Source: Methylomonas sp. EFPC3
GTDB taxonomy: Bacteria; Pseudomonadota; Gammaproteobacteria; Methylococcales; Methylomonadaceae
Direction: 5' to 3'
NCBI RefSeq assembly: GCF_029643245.1
Contig: NZ_CP116398.1
Span: forward strand, 1,302,001-1,366,000
Length of the DNA stretch: 64,000 nt
Of this stretch, positions 10,101 to 18,364 are shown piece after piece. Under the pieces are notes generated by a model. It was not told the origin of the DNA, made no database searches, and worked only from the letters and a program-made list of their open reading frames with translations. Both the position numbers and the translations under genes were made by a program. Position 1 is the first letter of the stretch, and the number at the start of each line of letters is the position of its first letter.

Positions 10101-13100
10101 GAAATTGATGGCATCATTGTCATCATCTATGACATTACCCAGCTGAAGCAGACTGAAAATGCCTTGCGCGAGAGCGAGCGCGAATTTCGAGTTCTAACCG
10201 AGGCCATGCCGCAAATTGTCTGGGCGACACGCCCTGACGGCTGGAATGTCTATCATAACCAGCGCTGGGTCGAATATACCGGTCTGACACTTGAAGAAAG
10301 TTATGGTCATAGCTGGATAGAACAAGTTCACCCTGATGATAGGCAACGTGCCTGGGAAGCATGGCAACGCGCGACCCAGCATCATGACAGCTACTCCGTG
10401 GAATTTCGCTTGCTACGGGCAGACGGCGTATACCGGTGGTGGTTGGCCCGGGGCATGCCACTGTTAAACGCACAAGGGCAAATCGAAAAATGGTACGGCA
10501 CCTGTACCGACATTCAAGAATTAAAAGAAGCGGAAACCGTTATCCGTGAAAATGAAACCAGGCTGCATTTTGCTTTGGAGATGTCGAATACCGGCGCCTG
10601 GGAAGTGGATTTGGAAACGCACGCCGCGTATCGCTCCATCGAACACGCCCGTATTTTCGGCTATTCCGACACAGCGTCGGCATGGTCGGTCGACAAATTC
10701 CTGGAGCATGTGCTGGCGGCAGACCGGGCCAGGGTCGCGGCAGTGCTGCAAGAGGCGTTTGCCAGCGGCGGCGAAGGCAAATTCGAATGCCGGATTCGGC
10801 GTACCGATGGCGAAATCCGCTGGATCATGGTCGCCGGCCGCTATCGCATCCACCGAACGGACGGCAAAAGCCAGGTCGCCGTGGGCGTCATTCAAGACAT
10901 TACCGACAGTAAACTCTTTCAGGAAGAACTCAAGCAACACCGCGACCAGTTGGAAATATTGGTTGCCCGCCGCACAGAAGAACTGGAAAAAGCCAAGGCC
11001 TTGGCGGACACCGCCAACCATGCCAAGAGCGCCTTCCTGGCCAATATGAGCCATGAAATCCGCACGCCGATGAATGCCGTGCTGGGTTTTTGCTATCTAT
11101 TGGAACAGCGTCATCTGGACGGCGAATCGCTGGCCTTGGTGCGCAAAGTCCACAATGCCGGGCATACGCTATTGTCCCTGATCAACGATATCCTCGACTT
11201 TTCCAAGATCGAGGCCGGCCGGCTGGATATTGAGCGCGCGCCGTTCAAACTGACCGAAATGCTGGACAACCTTGCCGCTATCATGGCGACGGCCGCCCAC
11301 GATAAAGACCTGGAATTGATCATCACCCCACCCGCCGAAATCGACGCCTTGGTTGGCGATGCCTTGCGCCTCCAGCAAATATTAATCAACTTGCTCAGCA
11401 ACGCGATCAAATTTACCGAACGCGGCGAGGTCGAGTTGCGCGTTAGCGTGGAATCTGCGGACAAACAACAATGTCAGCTGCGTTTTGGGGTGCGCGATAC
11501 CGGCATCGGCATTTCCAGCTCACAGCAGTCGCTGATTTTCTCGGCTTTCGGCCAAGCCGATAGCAGCATCAGCCGCCGATTCGGCGGCACCGGCTTGGGC
11601 TTGAGCATCAGCATGCAACTGGTGGAACTGATGGGCGGCAGCCTGCAAGTGACCAGCGAAGTCGGCCAGGGTAGCGAATTCTGGTTCGTGTTGCCGTTGC
11701 AGCGCGACCAGCGCGTGGAACGCCGGCCTAGCGAACTGGCTCGGCTCGAACTGCTGATCGCAGATGACTGCGCCAGCGTGCGCGAGGCGCTGGCCGTTGT
11801 GGCTAACTCTTTGGGTTGGCCGGCCGATACCGCCGCTTCCGGCGAATCCGCCCTGATGCAAGCACTGACCAGGATGGATAGCCAACGTTTTTACGATGCC
11901 ATCGTATTAGATTGGAAAATGCCGGGGCTGGACGGATTGAGTGCCGCTAAAGCCATACGCCAAGCGCTTCAGGAAAAACGCCAGGACTTGGACCCGCCGA
12001 TACTACTGATGGTCGCCGCTCATTTGCGCGAAGAATTATTGGCCCAACCGGGTATCGAGACAGTGGCCAAGGTACTCAGCAAGCCGGTCACCGCCTCGAC
12101 GCTCTACTCTGCCGTCGCCGACTCGTTAAACCAACACGGTCTGGGGCTATTTCGGCCCGATCCGCCGCCGATCGCCGCCGCCGGCAATCGCCGCATTCCC
12201 GGCGTGCGCGTACTGGTGGTCGACGATAGCGATATCAACCGGGAAGTGGCAAAAGGCATCCTGGAAGCAGATGGCGCAATCGTCGATACGGCCTGCGACG
12301 GCCAGGACGCGCTGGAATGGCTGCGAGTCCACCCCGATACGGTGGATATCATATTGATGGACTTACAAATGCCGCGCCTGGACGGCTATGCCGCCACCCG
12401 CATTATCCGCGAGGATGAACGCTGGCGGGAGTTACCCATCGTCGCACTGACCGCCGGCGCCTTCCAGGAATTGCGCGATGCGGCGCAGGCATCCGGCATG
12501 AGCGATTTTGTAGCCAAACCGTTCAACGTGGCGCAAATGATGGAAACCATTCAACGCTGGACCGGATGCTCGGCAGGAAAGGCCATCTCGGGCGTTAGCG
12601 GCGCAAGCGTGGCCGTCGGCTCGGCAAGTGTATCGCCGCCGCGGCCGGCGACCGGCGCTGGAGAACCCGAATTGCCGGCTATCGATCTGGCGGCCGCGCG
12701 CGGCCAATGGGGCCAGCTCGACGTCTATCGCACTTATCTGGACAAATTCGTCGCCGCGTACGCGGTGTGCGGAACCTCTATCGCCGCCGCATGCCATGAC
12801 GGCGACCTGAAAACTGCCGGGGATCTGGCACATAAACTGTACGGCGTGGCCGGAACTTTGCGGCTGTCCCGAGTCGCCGAGCTGTCCCGCAAACTGGAAA
12901 CACGCTTGAATGGGGGCGAAGCGGCATTTAAACTGGCGGCCGAATTGCAAGCCGCGATAGATCAGGTATGCGCGGCAGTCCACGCTTGGCCTGAAACCGA
13001 AACCCCCGCGGTCGAGCCGGAGCCGGCTACCGGCCCGCTTGGGGACGGCTTGCTTGATTTGTTCGCGGGCATGCTGAAAGCGCTCGACCGTAACGATCCC

Positions 13101-13256
13101 GATGATTCCGAAATCTGGCTGGACCGGCTGCGGCAGCACCCGGACCCCATCCAACTGACCGAGTTGGACGCGCTGCTGGCCGACTTCGATTTCCGCGGGG
13201 CGGAGGCCGCCGTGCGCAGTCTGGTGCAGCACCTGAATTTATCGATACCGGAGTAA
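7176..13256 (+). CDS. Giant double-core hybrid histidine kinase with six PAS domains
   Basis: The protein has 2026 residues and no membrane segment. Order: PAS (about 10-145), coiled coil, first HisKA (H210 in SHEFRTP) and HATPase, REC with D537, five PAS domains (about 615-1250; several show ITGRKQ, DITQLK or ITDSK exits), second HisKA (H1293 in SHEIRTP) and HATPase, REC with D1579 (VLDWKMP), REC with D1729 (LMDLQMP), Hpt with H1886 in AHKLYG, and a C-terminal helical tail similar to that of the kinase at 353. Both kinase cores keep N, G1 and G2 boxes. ATG 7176 is preferred to GTG 7164. The following REC-HD-GYP gene starts three bases after the stop codon, so the phosphorelay probably ends on that phosphodiesterase. 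Confidence 0.9.
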   Translation: MNDSIPSLDDLDFRLLFESSPDLYLVLNPQLEIVAASDAYTRATLTRREDVLGKTMFQIFPDNPDDPTAEGQRNLRASLQRVLLSGKPDTMPVQKYDIPRPDGKGFEQRYWSPINLPILGKDSNIAYVLHRAEDLTEFIRVKQLGVEQSQLNDTLRAQAVKMEVELFARTKEVASASAELKSANEELSRLYAKTLELDELKTQFFANVSHEFRTPLTLMLGPLEELLAQFAPTSSSPDAALHEQLDLVHRNGLRLLKLVNALLDFSRIEAGRMDASYEATDLATYTAELASVFGSATAKAGLKLIVSCPAMAEPVYVDRQMWEKIVINLLSNAFKYTFAGEIEVSLRQCGQRVELAVRDTGVGIAADQLNHVFERFHRVPNVRSRNHEGTGIGLALVRELVRLHGGDISVTSTQGFGSTFTVVIPTGTAHLPADHIHPAKVPFSACTGAEFMADEAWRWEVGAEHENALGPHIDSVESIGSTAGVSAHIVIADDNADMRNYVARLLRVQGYDVTAVRDGLAALAAVRQRRPDLVLTDIMMPGLDGIGLLSALREDQETSTIPVILLSARAGEEERIEGLKHRADDYLTKPFSARELLARVGAYIETARLRKEAEIQLRIQENEREFRAFFDLAAVGIAQVSPEGRWMRVNQKLCDIVGYSREELVTKTFQDITHPDDLHTDLGYMQRMLIGEIDTYSLEKRYLRKDGAVVWINLTVALVRGDTGQPRYFISVVEDITGRKQLEIERQKFFLLAESSSEFIGMCDLDMNPLYVNPEGRRMVGLPDMAAACRIKVQDYFFPEDRRFIAEEFFPRVQQEGHGDVETRLRHFQTGEPIWMNYYLFSVYDAAGMPIGWATVSRNITERRQAEAALRESESRLRSVTDNISIGIVTLDRNRQYRFVNPAYVRILGLAQSADELIGRSPSEVLASSYATQISPRLDRAFAGEKVVYELIRPLASEAAPRQYTVIYEPIRDGEEIDGIIVIIYDITQLKQTENALRESEREFRVLTEAMPQIVWATRPDGWNVYHNQRWVEYTGLTLEESYGHSWIEQVHPDDRQRAWEAWQRATQHHDSYSVEFRLLRADGVYRWWLARGMPLLNAQGQIEKWYGTCTDIQELKEAETVIRENETRLHFALEMSNTGAWEVDLETHAAYRSIEHARIFGYSDTASAWSVDKFLEHVLAADRARVAAVLQEAFASGGEGKFECRIRRTDGEIRWIMVAGRYRIHRTDGKSQVAVGVIQDITDSKLFQEELKQHRDQLEILVARRTEELEKAKALADTANHAKSAFLANMSHEIRTPMNAVLGFCYLLEQRHLDGESLALVRKVHNAGHTLLSLINDILDFSKIEAGRLDIERAPFKLTEMLDNLAAIMATAAHDKDLELIITPPAEIDALVGDALRLQQILINLLSNAIKFTERGEVELRVSVESADKQQCQLRFGVRDTGIGISSSQQSLIFSAFGQADSSISRRFGGTGLGLSISMQLVELMGGSLQVTSEVGQGSEFWFVLPLQRDQRVERRPSELARLELLIADDCASVREALAVVANSLGWPADTAASGESALMQALTRMDSQRFYDAIVLDWKMPGLDGLSAAKAIRQALQEKRQDLDPPILLMVAAHLREELLAQPGIETVAKVLSKPVTASTLYSAVADSLNQHGLGLFRPDPPPIAAAGNRRIPGVRVLVVDDSDINREVAKGILEADGAIVDTACDGQDALEWLRVHPDTVDIILMDLQMPRLDGYAATRIIREDERWRELPIVALTAGAFQELRDAAQASGMSDFVAKPFNVAQMMETIQRWTGCSAGKAISGVSGASVAVGSASVSPPRPATGAGEPELPAIDLAAARGQWGQLDVYRTYLDKFVAAYAVCGTSIAAACHDGDLKTAGDLAHKLYGVAGTLRLSRVAELSRKLETRLNGGEAAFKLAAELQAAIDQVCAAVHAWPETETPAVEPEPATGPLGDGLLDLFAGMLKALDRNDPDDSEIWLDRLRQHPDPIQLTELDALLADFDFRGAEAAVRSLVQHLNLSIPE

Positions 13257-13259
13257 GCC

Positions 13260-14258
13260 ATGCCTTACGGCCCTATCCTCATCGTCGACGATGAGCCCAC
13301 CAATTTGGCCATCCTACGCCGTACGCTGAAAGACGAGCACCGGTTAATGCTGGCTCGAAACGGTGCAGAAGCGCTCGAGCTGGCGGGCAAGCATCATCCC
13401 TGTCTGATCCTGCTCGATATCCAAATGCCGGAAATGGACGGCTATGCGGTCTGCCGCGCCCTGAAAGCCAATCCGGCGACCGAGGCCATCCCGGTGATTT
13501 TCGTCACCACGCTATCCGAATTGGAAAAAGAGGAAGCCGGCTTCGACGCAGGCTGTGTCGATTACTTGATCAAACCGGTTTACCCCCGGATCGTGCGGGC
13601 GCGGGTGCGGACCCACCTATCGCTGGTGCAGGCCAAACGCTTGGAGAGAACCTACGGCGAGGCCATCGCCATGCTCGGTAAAGCCGGCCATTACAACGAC
13701 AGCGATACCGGGCTGCATATCTGGCGCATCGCGGCTTACGCCCGGCAACTGGCCGAGGCCGTCGGCTGGCCCAAAGAGAATTGCGTGTTGCTGGAGCAAG
13801 CCGCGCCGATGCACGACACCGGCAAAATCGGCATTCCCGACTCGGTGTTACGCAAACCCGGCCAACTGGATGCCGACGAATGGGCCATCATGCGCGGCCA
13901 TTGCCGAATAGGCTACGAAATCCTGTCCAGCAGCGACGCGCCGGTATTCGTGTTGGCCGCCGAGGTCGCACTTCGCCATCACGAGAAGTGGGACGGCAGC
14001 GGTTATCCCGACGGCTTGCGCGGCGAAGCCATTCCCGAATCGGCGCGCATCGTCGCGCTGGTCGACGTGTTCGACGCCTTGACCATGAAACGCCCGTATA
14101 AAGACGCTTGGTCGGTGGAACAGGCTATGGACACCTTGCGCGAAGGCGCGGGCCGCCATTTCGACCCTACCCTGGTCGAGGCATTCGAAACCTGCCTGCC
14201 GCGCATTTTGGAAATCAAGGCCGGTTGGGACAGCCGCGAAGCGCAGCAAGGCGCCTGA
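13260..14258 (+). CDS. REC-HD-GYP response regulator, c-di-GMP phosphodiesterase
   Basis: The protein has 332 residues. The receiver has D53 in LLDIQMP and a lysine in LIKPV. The HD-GYP domain has H185-D186 in MHDTGKIGIPD, the HH of RHHEKWDG, and G248-Y249-P250 in GSGYPDG. It should degrade c-di-GMP when phosphorylated. It starts three bases after the giant kinase and so is its likely target. The domain order matches the protein encoded at 2149-3147, but the sequences differ enough that this is not a recent duplication. Confidence 0.92.
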   Translation: MPYGPILIVDDEPTNLAILRRTLKDEHRLMLARNGAEALELAGKHHPCLILLDIQMPEMDGYAVCRALKANPATEAIPVIFVTTLSELEKEEAGFDAGCVDYLIKPVYPRIVRARVRTHLSLVQAKRLERTYGEAIAMLGKAGHYNDSDTGLHIWRIAAYARQLAEAVGWPKENCVLLEQAAPMHDTGKIGIPDSVLRKPGQLDADEWAIMRGHCRIGYEILSSSDAPVFVLAAEVALRHHEKWDGSGYPDGLRGEAIPESARIVALVDVFDALTMKRPYKDAWSVEQAMDTLREGAGRHFDPTLVEAFETCLPRILEIKAGWDSREAQQGA

Positions 14259-14382
14259 TCCCTCCGCCAAGACCGAATTGGCGCTGCCGCTGCGCGCCCT
14301 GCGCTAACCGCAAATCACCAATTCCGACTAATTCTTTGTCAGATTTCAGGTTTCAAATTACCGAAGGTTGTCATTCCGGCAT

Positions 14383-14426
14383 GGATTCATGTCAGGGCGT
14401 CCTGCCTGACACCCTGCGGGTAATCC
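14383..14426. repeat. Structured palindromic element
   Basis: Nested inverted repeats GGATT/AATCC (14383-14387 and 14422-14426) enclose GTCAGG/CCTGAC (14391-14396 and 14405-14410). The preceding TCATTCCGGCATGGATT resembles REP-like dispersed elements. Only one copy is in the window, so the repeat status is inferred. Confidence 0.35.
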
Positions 14427-14510
14427 AAATCCGTTCCAGACCGATTTTTGCCGGAGCCGCAGACCGCAGCTCGGTATTCATACCCTGGCCGCCGGTCGCC
14501 GAGTTGTGGT

Positions 14511-14516
14511 TATAAT
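14511..14516 (+). promoter_or_regulatory. -10 box abutting the glcD start
   Basis: A perfect TATAAT lies five bases before the glcD ATG at 14522. If it is a -10 box, transcription would begin at or next to the start codon and the mRNA would be leaderless. No clear -35 box is seen. Confidence 0.4.
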
Positions 14517-14521
14517 CGGCC

Positions 14522-15979
14522 ATGCCTTTATCTTCTGCCTTTACCCGCCAATGCCTCGACTTGCTCGGTGCCGCCAACGTCGTCACCGAGCCCGAGCGCT
14601 TGCGGGTTTACGAATGCGACGGCCTGTCCGCCTACCGCACCCTGCCGGAGCTGGTGGCGCTGCCGGAAACCGCCGAGCAAGTCCTGGCGTTGATGCGCTT
14701 ATGCCGCGAGCAGCGGGTGCCGGTGGTGCCGCGTGGCGCCGGCACTGGTCTGGCTGCCGGCGCGATGCCGGTGGCCGGCGGCATCGTCATCGGTTTGAGC
14801 AAGATGAACCGCATCCTGGCACTCGATCCGCTGAACCGCACCGCCACGGTCCAGCCCGGCGTCAGAAACCTGGCCATTTCCGAAGCCGCCAAAGCGCACG
14901 GCTTGTTTTACGCACCGGACCCTTCGTCGCAAATTGCCTGCAGCATCGGCGGCAACATCGCCGAAAATGCCGGCGGCGTGCACTGCCTGAAATACGGCTT
15001 GACCGTGCACAACGTGTTGCAGATCAAATTGGCGACAATAGACGGCGAACTGCTGACGCTGGGCGGCCCCGGCCTCGATGCGCCGGGCTACGACCTGCTG
15101 GCGTTGGCGATCGGCTCGGAGGGTTTGCTGGGTATCATGGTCGAAGCCACGGTCCGGCTGCTGCCGTTGCCGCCGGCGACGCGGGTGCTGTTGTCGGCTT
15201 TTCCCAGCGTCGAGCAAGCCGGCGCGGCGGTGGCGGCCGTGATCAGCTCCGGCTTGCTGCCGGCCGGCCTGGAACTGATGGACAACCCGGCCATCCGCGC
15301 CACCGAAGCCTTCGTCCACGCCGGCTATCCGCTCGACGCCGCGGCATTGTTACTGTGCGAGCTGGACGGTTTGCCGGAACAGGTGGCGGCCGACAGCGAA
15401 CGCGCCATCGCGGTGCTGACGGCGGCCGGGGCCAGCGAAATCCGCAGCGCCGACGACGAAGCGCAACGCAAACGCTTCTGGGCCGGCCGCAAGGCCGCGT
15501 TTCCGGCGGTCGGCCGCATCGCCAGCGATTACTACTGCATGGACGGCACGATTCCGCGCAAACACCTGGCCGAGGTATTGCGCCGAATTTCCGAGATGTC
15601 GGCCGAATTCGGGCTGGCGGTAGTCAACGTATTCCACGCCGGCGACGGCAATTTGCATCCTTTGATTTTGTACGACAACGGCGTCGACGGCGAATTTGCC
15701 AAAGCCGAGGCCTTCGGCGGCAAAATACTGGAACTGTGCGTCGCGGTCGGCGGCACCATCACCGGCGAACACGGCGTCGGCAGCGAAAAACTCCCGTATA
15801 TGTGCGTGCAGTTCGGCAGCGGCGAATTGCAGCAATTCCTGCGCTTGAAACGCGCCTTCGACCCTTACGCTCTGTTGAATCCGGGCAAGGCGGTGCCGAC
15901 CTTGCACCGCTGCGCCGAATTGGGCCGGATGCACGTCCATCGCGGCGAACTGCCGCATCCGGATTTGGAGCGATTCTGA
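14522..15979 (+). CDS. glcD: Glycolate oxidase, FAD-linked subunit GlcD
   Basis: The protein has 485 residues, normal for GlcD. It is the FAD-binding catalytic subunit that oxidises glycolate to glyoxylate together with GlcE and GlcF. Visible features are CDGLSAYRTLPELVALP at the N-terminus, the FAD motif VPRGAGTGLAAGAMP, SCSIGGNIAENAGG-type sequence (CSIGGNIAENAGGVHCLKYG), VNVFHAGDGNLHP, the ITGEHGVGSEKLPYM motif of the active site, and the LNPGK end motif. No Shine-Dalgarno sequence precedes the ATG. Its stop overlaps the glcE start by one base. Confidence 0.95.
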   Translation: MPLSSAFTRQCLDLLGAANVVTEPERLRVYECDGLSAYRTLPELVALPETAEQVLALMRLCREQRVPVVPRGAGTGLAAGAMPVAGGIVIGLSKMNRILALDPLNRTATVQPGVRNLAISEAAKAHGLFYAPDPSSQIACSIGGNIAENAGGVHCLKYGLTVHNVLQIKLATIDGELLTLGGPGLDAPGYDLLALAIGSEGLLGIMVEATVRLLPLPPATRVLLSAFPSVEQAGAAVAAVISSGLLPAGLELMDNPAIRATEAFVHAGYPLDAAALLLCELDGLPEQVAADSERAIAVLTAAGASEIRSADDEAQRKRFWAGRKAAFPAVGRIASDYYCMDGTIPRKHLAEVLRRISEMSAEFGLAVVNVFHAGDGNLHPLILYDNGVDGEFAKAEAFGGKILELCVAVGGTITGEHGVGSEKLPYMCVQFGSGELQQFLRLKRAFDPYALLNPGKAVPTLHRCAELGRMHVHRGELPHPDLERF

Positions 15980-17028
15980 TGGCCGCCGATAGGAGCGCCG
16001 AATTGCGCGAGCACATCGAACGGGCCGCGGCGACCAACACGCCGCTGCGCATCGTCGGCGGCAACAGCAAAGCCTTTTATACCGGACCGGTAGCAGGCGT
16101 CGAACTATTGGAGGTAGCCGGACACACCGGCATCGTCGGTTACGAACCCAGCGAACTGGTGGTGACGGTCCGCGCCGGCACCCGCCTCGCCGAGCTGGAA
16201 GCGGCGCTGGCCGGACATGGCCAGATGTTGGGCTTCGAGCCGCCTTATTTCGGCGCCGACGCCACCATCGGCGGCACGCTGGCCTGCGGTTTTTCCGGCC
16301 CGCGCCGGCCATTCGCCGGCAGCGCCCGCGATTTCGTGTTGGGTTGCCAGATCGTCAACGGCCGCGGCGAGGAGCTGAATTTCGGCGGCCAGGTCATCAA
16401 GAACGTGGCCGGTTTCGACGTGTCGCGGCTGATGGTCGGCGCGCTGGGCAACCTGGGTCTGTTGTTGCAGTGCTCGTTGCGGGTACTGCCCAGGCCGGAA
16501 ACCGAGACAACCGTGGCATTCGCGCCGGCCGAAGCGGCCGCCGCGATCGAGTTCATGAACCGTCTGGCCGGCCGGCCCTGGCCGCTGTCGGCGCTGGCTT
16601 ACGCCGGCGGCCGGGTCCGGGCCAGGCTGTCCGGCGCCTCAGCCGCGGTAAGCGCCGCCGCAACCAAGATCGGCGGCGATATCGACGCCGACGGCGACGC
16701 GTTCTGGCAGGACTTGCGCGAACAACATTTGCCGTTTTTCCAGCAGCCGGGCAATTTGTGGCGGATTGCGATGGCGCCGGCCGCACCGCAACCCCAACTG
16801 GCCGGCGATTGGTTGCTGGATTGGGGCGGCGCCCAGCGCTGGCTGAAAACCGGCGAATCGGCCGAAGCGGTGCATCGGGCCTGCGCCGCTGCCGGCGCCC
16901 AGGCACGGCTGTTTCGCGGCGAGGCCGGTTCGGACCGGCAGCGCATCGCGCCGGAATTGGCCGCGCTGCAACGCCGCGTGCGCCAGGCCTTCGATCCACT
17001 CGGCCTGTTCGTCCCCCTCCCGGATTAA
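15979..17028 (+). CDS. glcE: Glycolate oxidase, FAD-binding subunit GlcE
   Basis: The protein has 349 residues. It has a single FAD_binding_4 domain: LRIVGGNSKAFY in place of the first loop, IVGYEPSELVVTVRAGT, the ATIGGTLACGFSGPRRP nucleotide loop, and NVAGFDVSRLMVGALGNLG. It ends with the GlcE-type VRQAFDPLGLF segment. The ATG at 15979 shares its A with the glcD stop; the same frame is open far upstream, but that part runs inside glcD and is not coding. It is part of the GlcDEF complex at the membrane. Confidence 0.94.
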   Translation: MAADRSAELREHIERAAATNTPLRIVGGNSKAFYTGPVAGVELLEVAGHTGIVGYEPSELVVTVRAGTRLAELEAALAGHGQMLGFEPPYFGADATIGGTLACGFSGPRRPFAGSARDFVLGCQIVNGRGEELNFGGQVIKNVAGFDVSRLMVGALGNLGLLLQCSLRVLPRPETETTVAFAPAEAAAAIEFMNRLAGRPWPLSALAYAGGRVRARLSGASAAVSAAATKIGGDIDADGDAFWQDLREQHLPFFQQPGNLWRIAMAPAAPQPQLAGDWLLDWGGAQRWLKTGESAEAVHRACAAAGAQARLFRGEAGSDRQRIAPELAALQRRVRQAFDPLGLFVPLPD

Positions 17029-17032
17029 GCCC

Positions 17033-18241
17033 ATGCAAACCCAAATCGATCCAAGCCTGGCCGGGCACCCCGGTATCGACGCAGCCCAAGCGGCGTTGCA
17101 GCGCTGCGTCCATTGCGGCTTTTGCAATGCCGCCTGCCCCACCTACCGTTTACAAGGCGACGAACTGGACGGGCCGCGCGGCCGGATTTATCTGATCAAA
17201 CAATTGCTGGAGGGCCTGAACGCTACCGCCTCCAGCCAACACCATCTGGACCGTTGTCTGGGCTGCCGCGCCTGCGAATCGGCCTGCCCGTCCGGCGTCG
17301 AGTACGGCCGCTTGCTCGATGTGGGCCGGGAAATTGCCGCCGGCCGGATCGCGCGGCCGTGGCGGCAGCGCTGGCTGCGCCGGGCCTTGCTGGCGATACT
17401 GCCCTACCCGCGCCGGCTGTCGCCGCTGGCCGCACTGGCGCGGCTGGCGAAACCGTTGCTACCGGCCGCGTTACAGGCCAAAGTCCCTGCCAAACCGGTG
17501 CCGGAAACCTGGCCGCCATTACGCCACCGGCGGCGGATGCTGATCCTGGAAGGCTGCGTGCAGCCGGCGCTGGCGCCGCGGATCAACGCCGCCACGGCGC
17601 GGGTGCTGGACCGTCTCGGCATCAGCGTGATTCGAGGCCAAAGCGCGTGTTGCGGCGCGCTGGCTCACCATCTGGACGAGCGCGAAGCGGCACTGGAGGC
17701 GATCCGGCGCCGGATCGACGCTTGGTGGCCGGCATTGCAGGCCGGGGCGGAAGCCATCGTCATCACCGCCAGCGGCTGCGGCACCATGGTCAAAGATTAC
17801 GGCTATCTGCTGCGCGACGACCCGGACTATGCCGCAAAGGCAGCGCAAGTCGCGGCCGCGGCCAAGGACATTGCCGAAATCATTCAGGCCGAGGATATCG
17901 CCAAGTTGGCGGTGAGCCCGCGCAAAATTGCGTTTCAGGCGCCTTGCAGTCTGCAACACGGCCAAGCGTTGGCCGGCGTCGTCGAAACGCTGCTGGCCGG
18001 CCTGGGTTTCGAGTTGGCGGCGGTGACCGATGCCGGCTTGTGCTGCGGCTCGGCCGGCAGCTATTCGTTGTTGCAACCGGAATTGTCCGGCCGCCTGCGC
18101 CAGGCCAAACTTACCGCACTGCAAGCGGGGCAACCGGAATTGATCGCCAGCGCCAACATCGGCTGCCTTTTGCACTTACGGGAAACGGCACAACTGCCGG
18201 TGGTGCACTGGATAGAATTGCTGGACGGCTGGGACCGGTAA
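17033..18241 (+). CDS. glcF: Glycolate oxidase, iron-sulfur subunit GlcF
   Basis: The protein has 402 residues. Two 4Fe-4S clusters are bound by C25, C28, C31 and C35 (CVHCGFCNAACP) and C75, C78, C81 and C85 (CLGCRACESACP). Two CCG domains follow with ACCGALAHH and LCCGSAGSYS. It transfers electrons from the FAD subunits to the quinone pool. The start lies four bases after the glcE stop, completing a compact glcDEF operon. In this type of organism it probably recycles 2-phosphoglycolate-derived glycolate, which is an inference. Confidence 0.95.
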   Translation: MQTQIDPSLAGHPGIDAAQAALQRCVHCGFCNAACPTYRLQGDELDGPRGRIYLIKQLLEGLNATASSQHHLDRCLGCRACESACPSGVEYGRLLDVGREIAAGRIARPWRQRWLRRALLAILPYPRRLSPLAALARLAKPLLPAALQAKVPAKPVPETWPPLRHRRRMLILEGCVQPALAPRINAATARVLDRLGISVIRGQSACCGALAHHLDEREAALEAIRRRIDAWWPALQAGAEAIVITASGCGTMVKDYGYLLRDDPDYAAKAAQVAAAAKDIAEIIQAEDIAKLAVSPRKIAFQAPCSLQHGQALAGVVETLLAGLGFELAAVTDAGLCCGSAGSYSLLQPELSGRLRQAKLTALQAGQPELIASANIGCLLHLRETAQLPVVHWIELLDGWDR

Positions 18242-18364
18242 AGCCGTGTATTGCGAAGGTTTGATGCCGATCAAAGCTCAGCCGTTTCGGCGAGGTAAAC
18301 GCACGAATTCAGGAGAAAAATCCGCCGGGAAGGCCTAACTTAAACTGCCAAAAGGGAGCATCCC

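Noticed and set aside
14506-15978. Open frame fused in front of glcE, giving an apparent 840-residue protein
   Set aside because: This part is Arg/Gly-rich and lies out of frame inside glcD, whose product is fully conserved. GlcE starts at 15979.
18242-18364. c-di-GMP riboswitch upstream of the secreted esterase
   Set aside because: I looked for the GEMM consensus because such leaders occur before PEP-CTERM genes, but the conserved stems and joining bases are not there.
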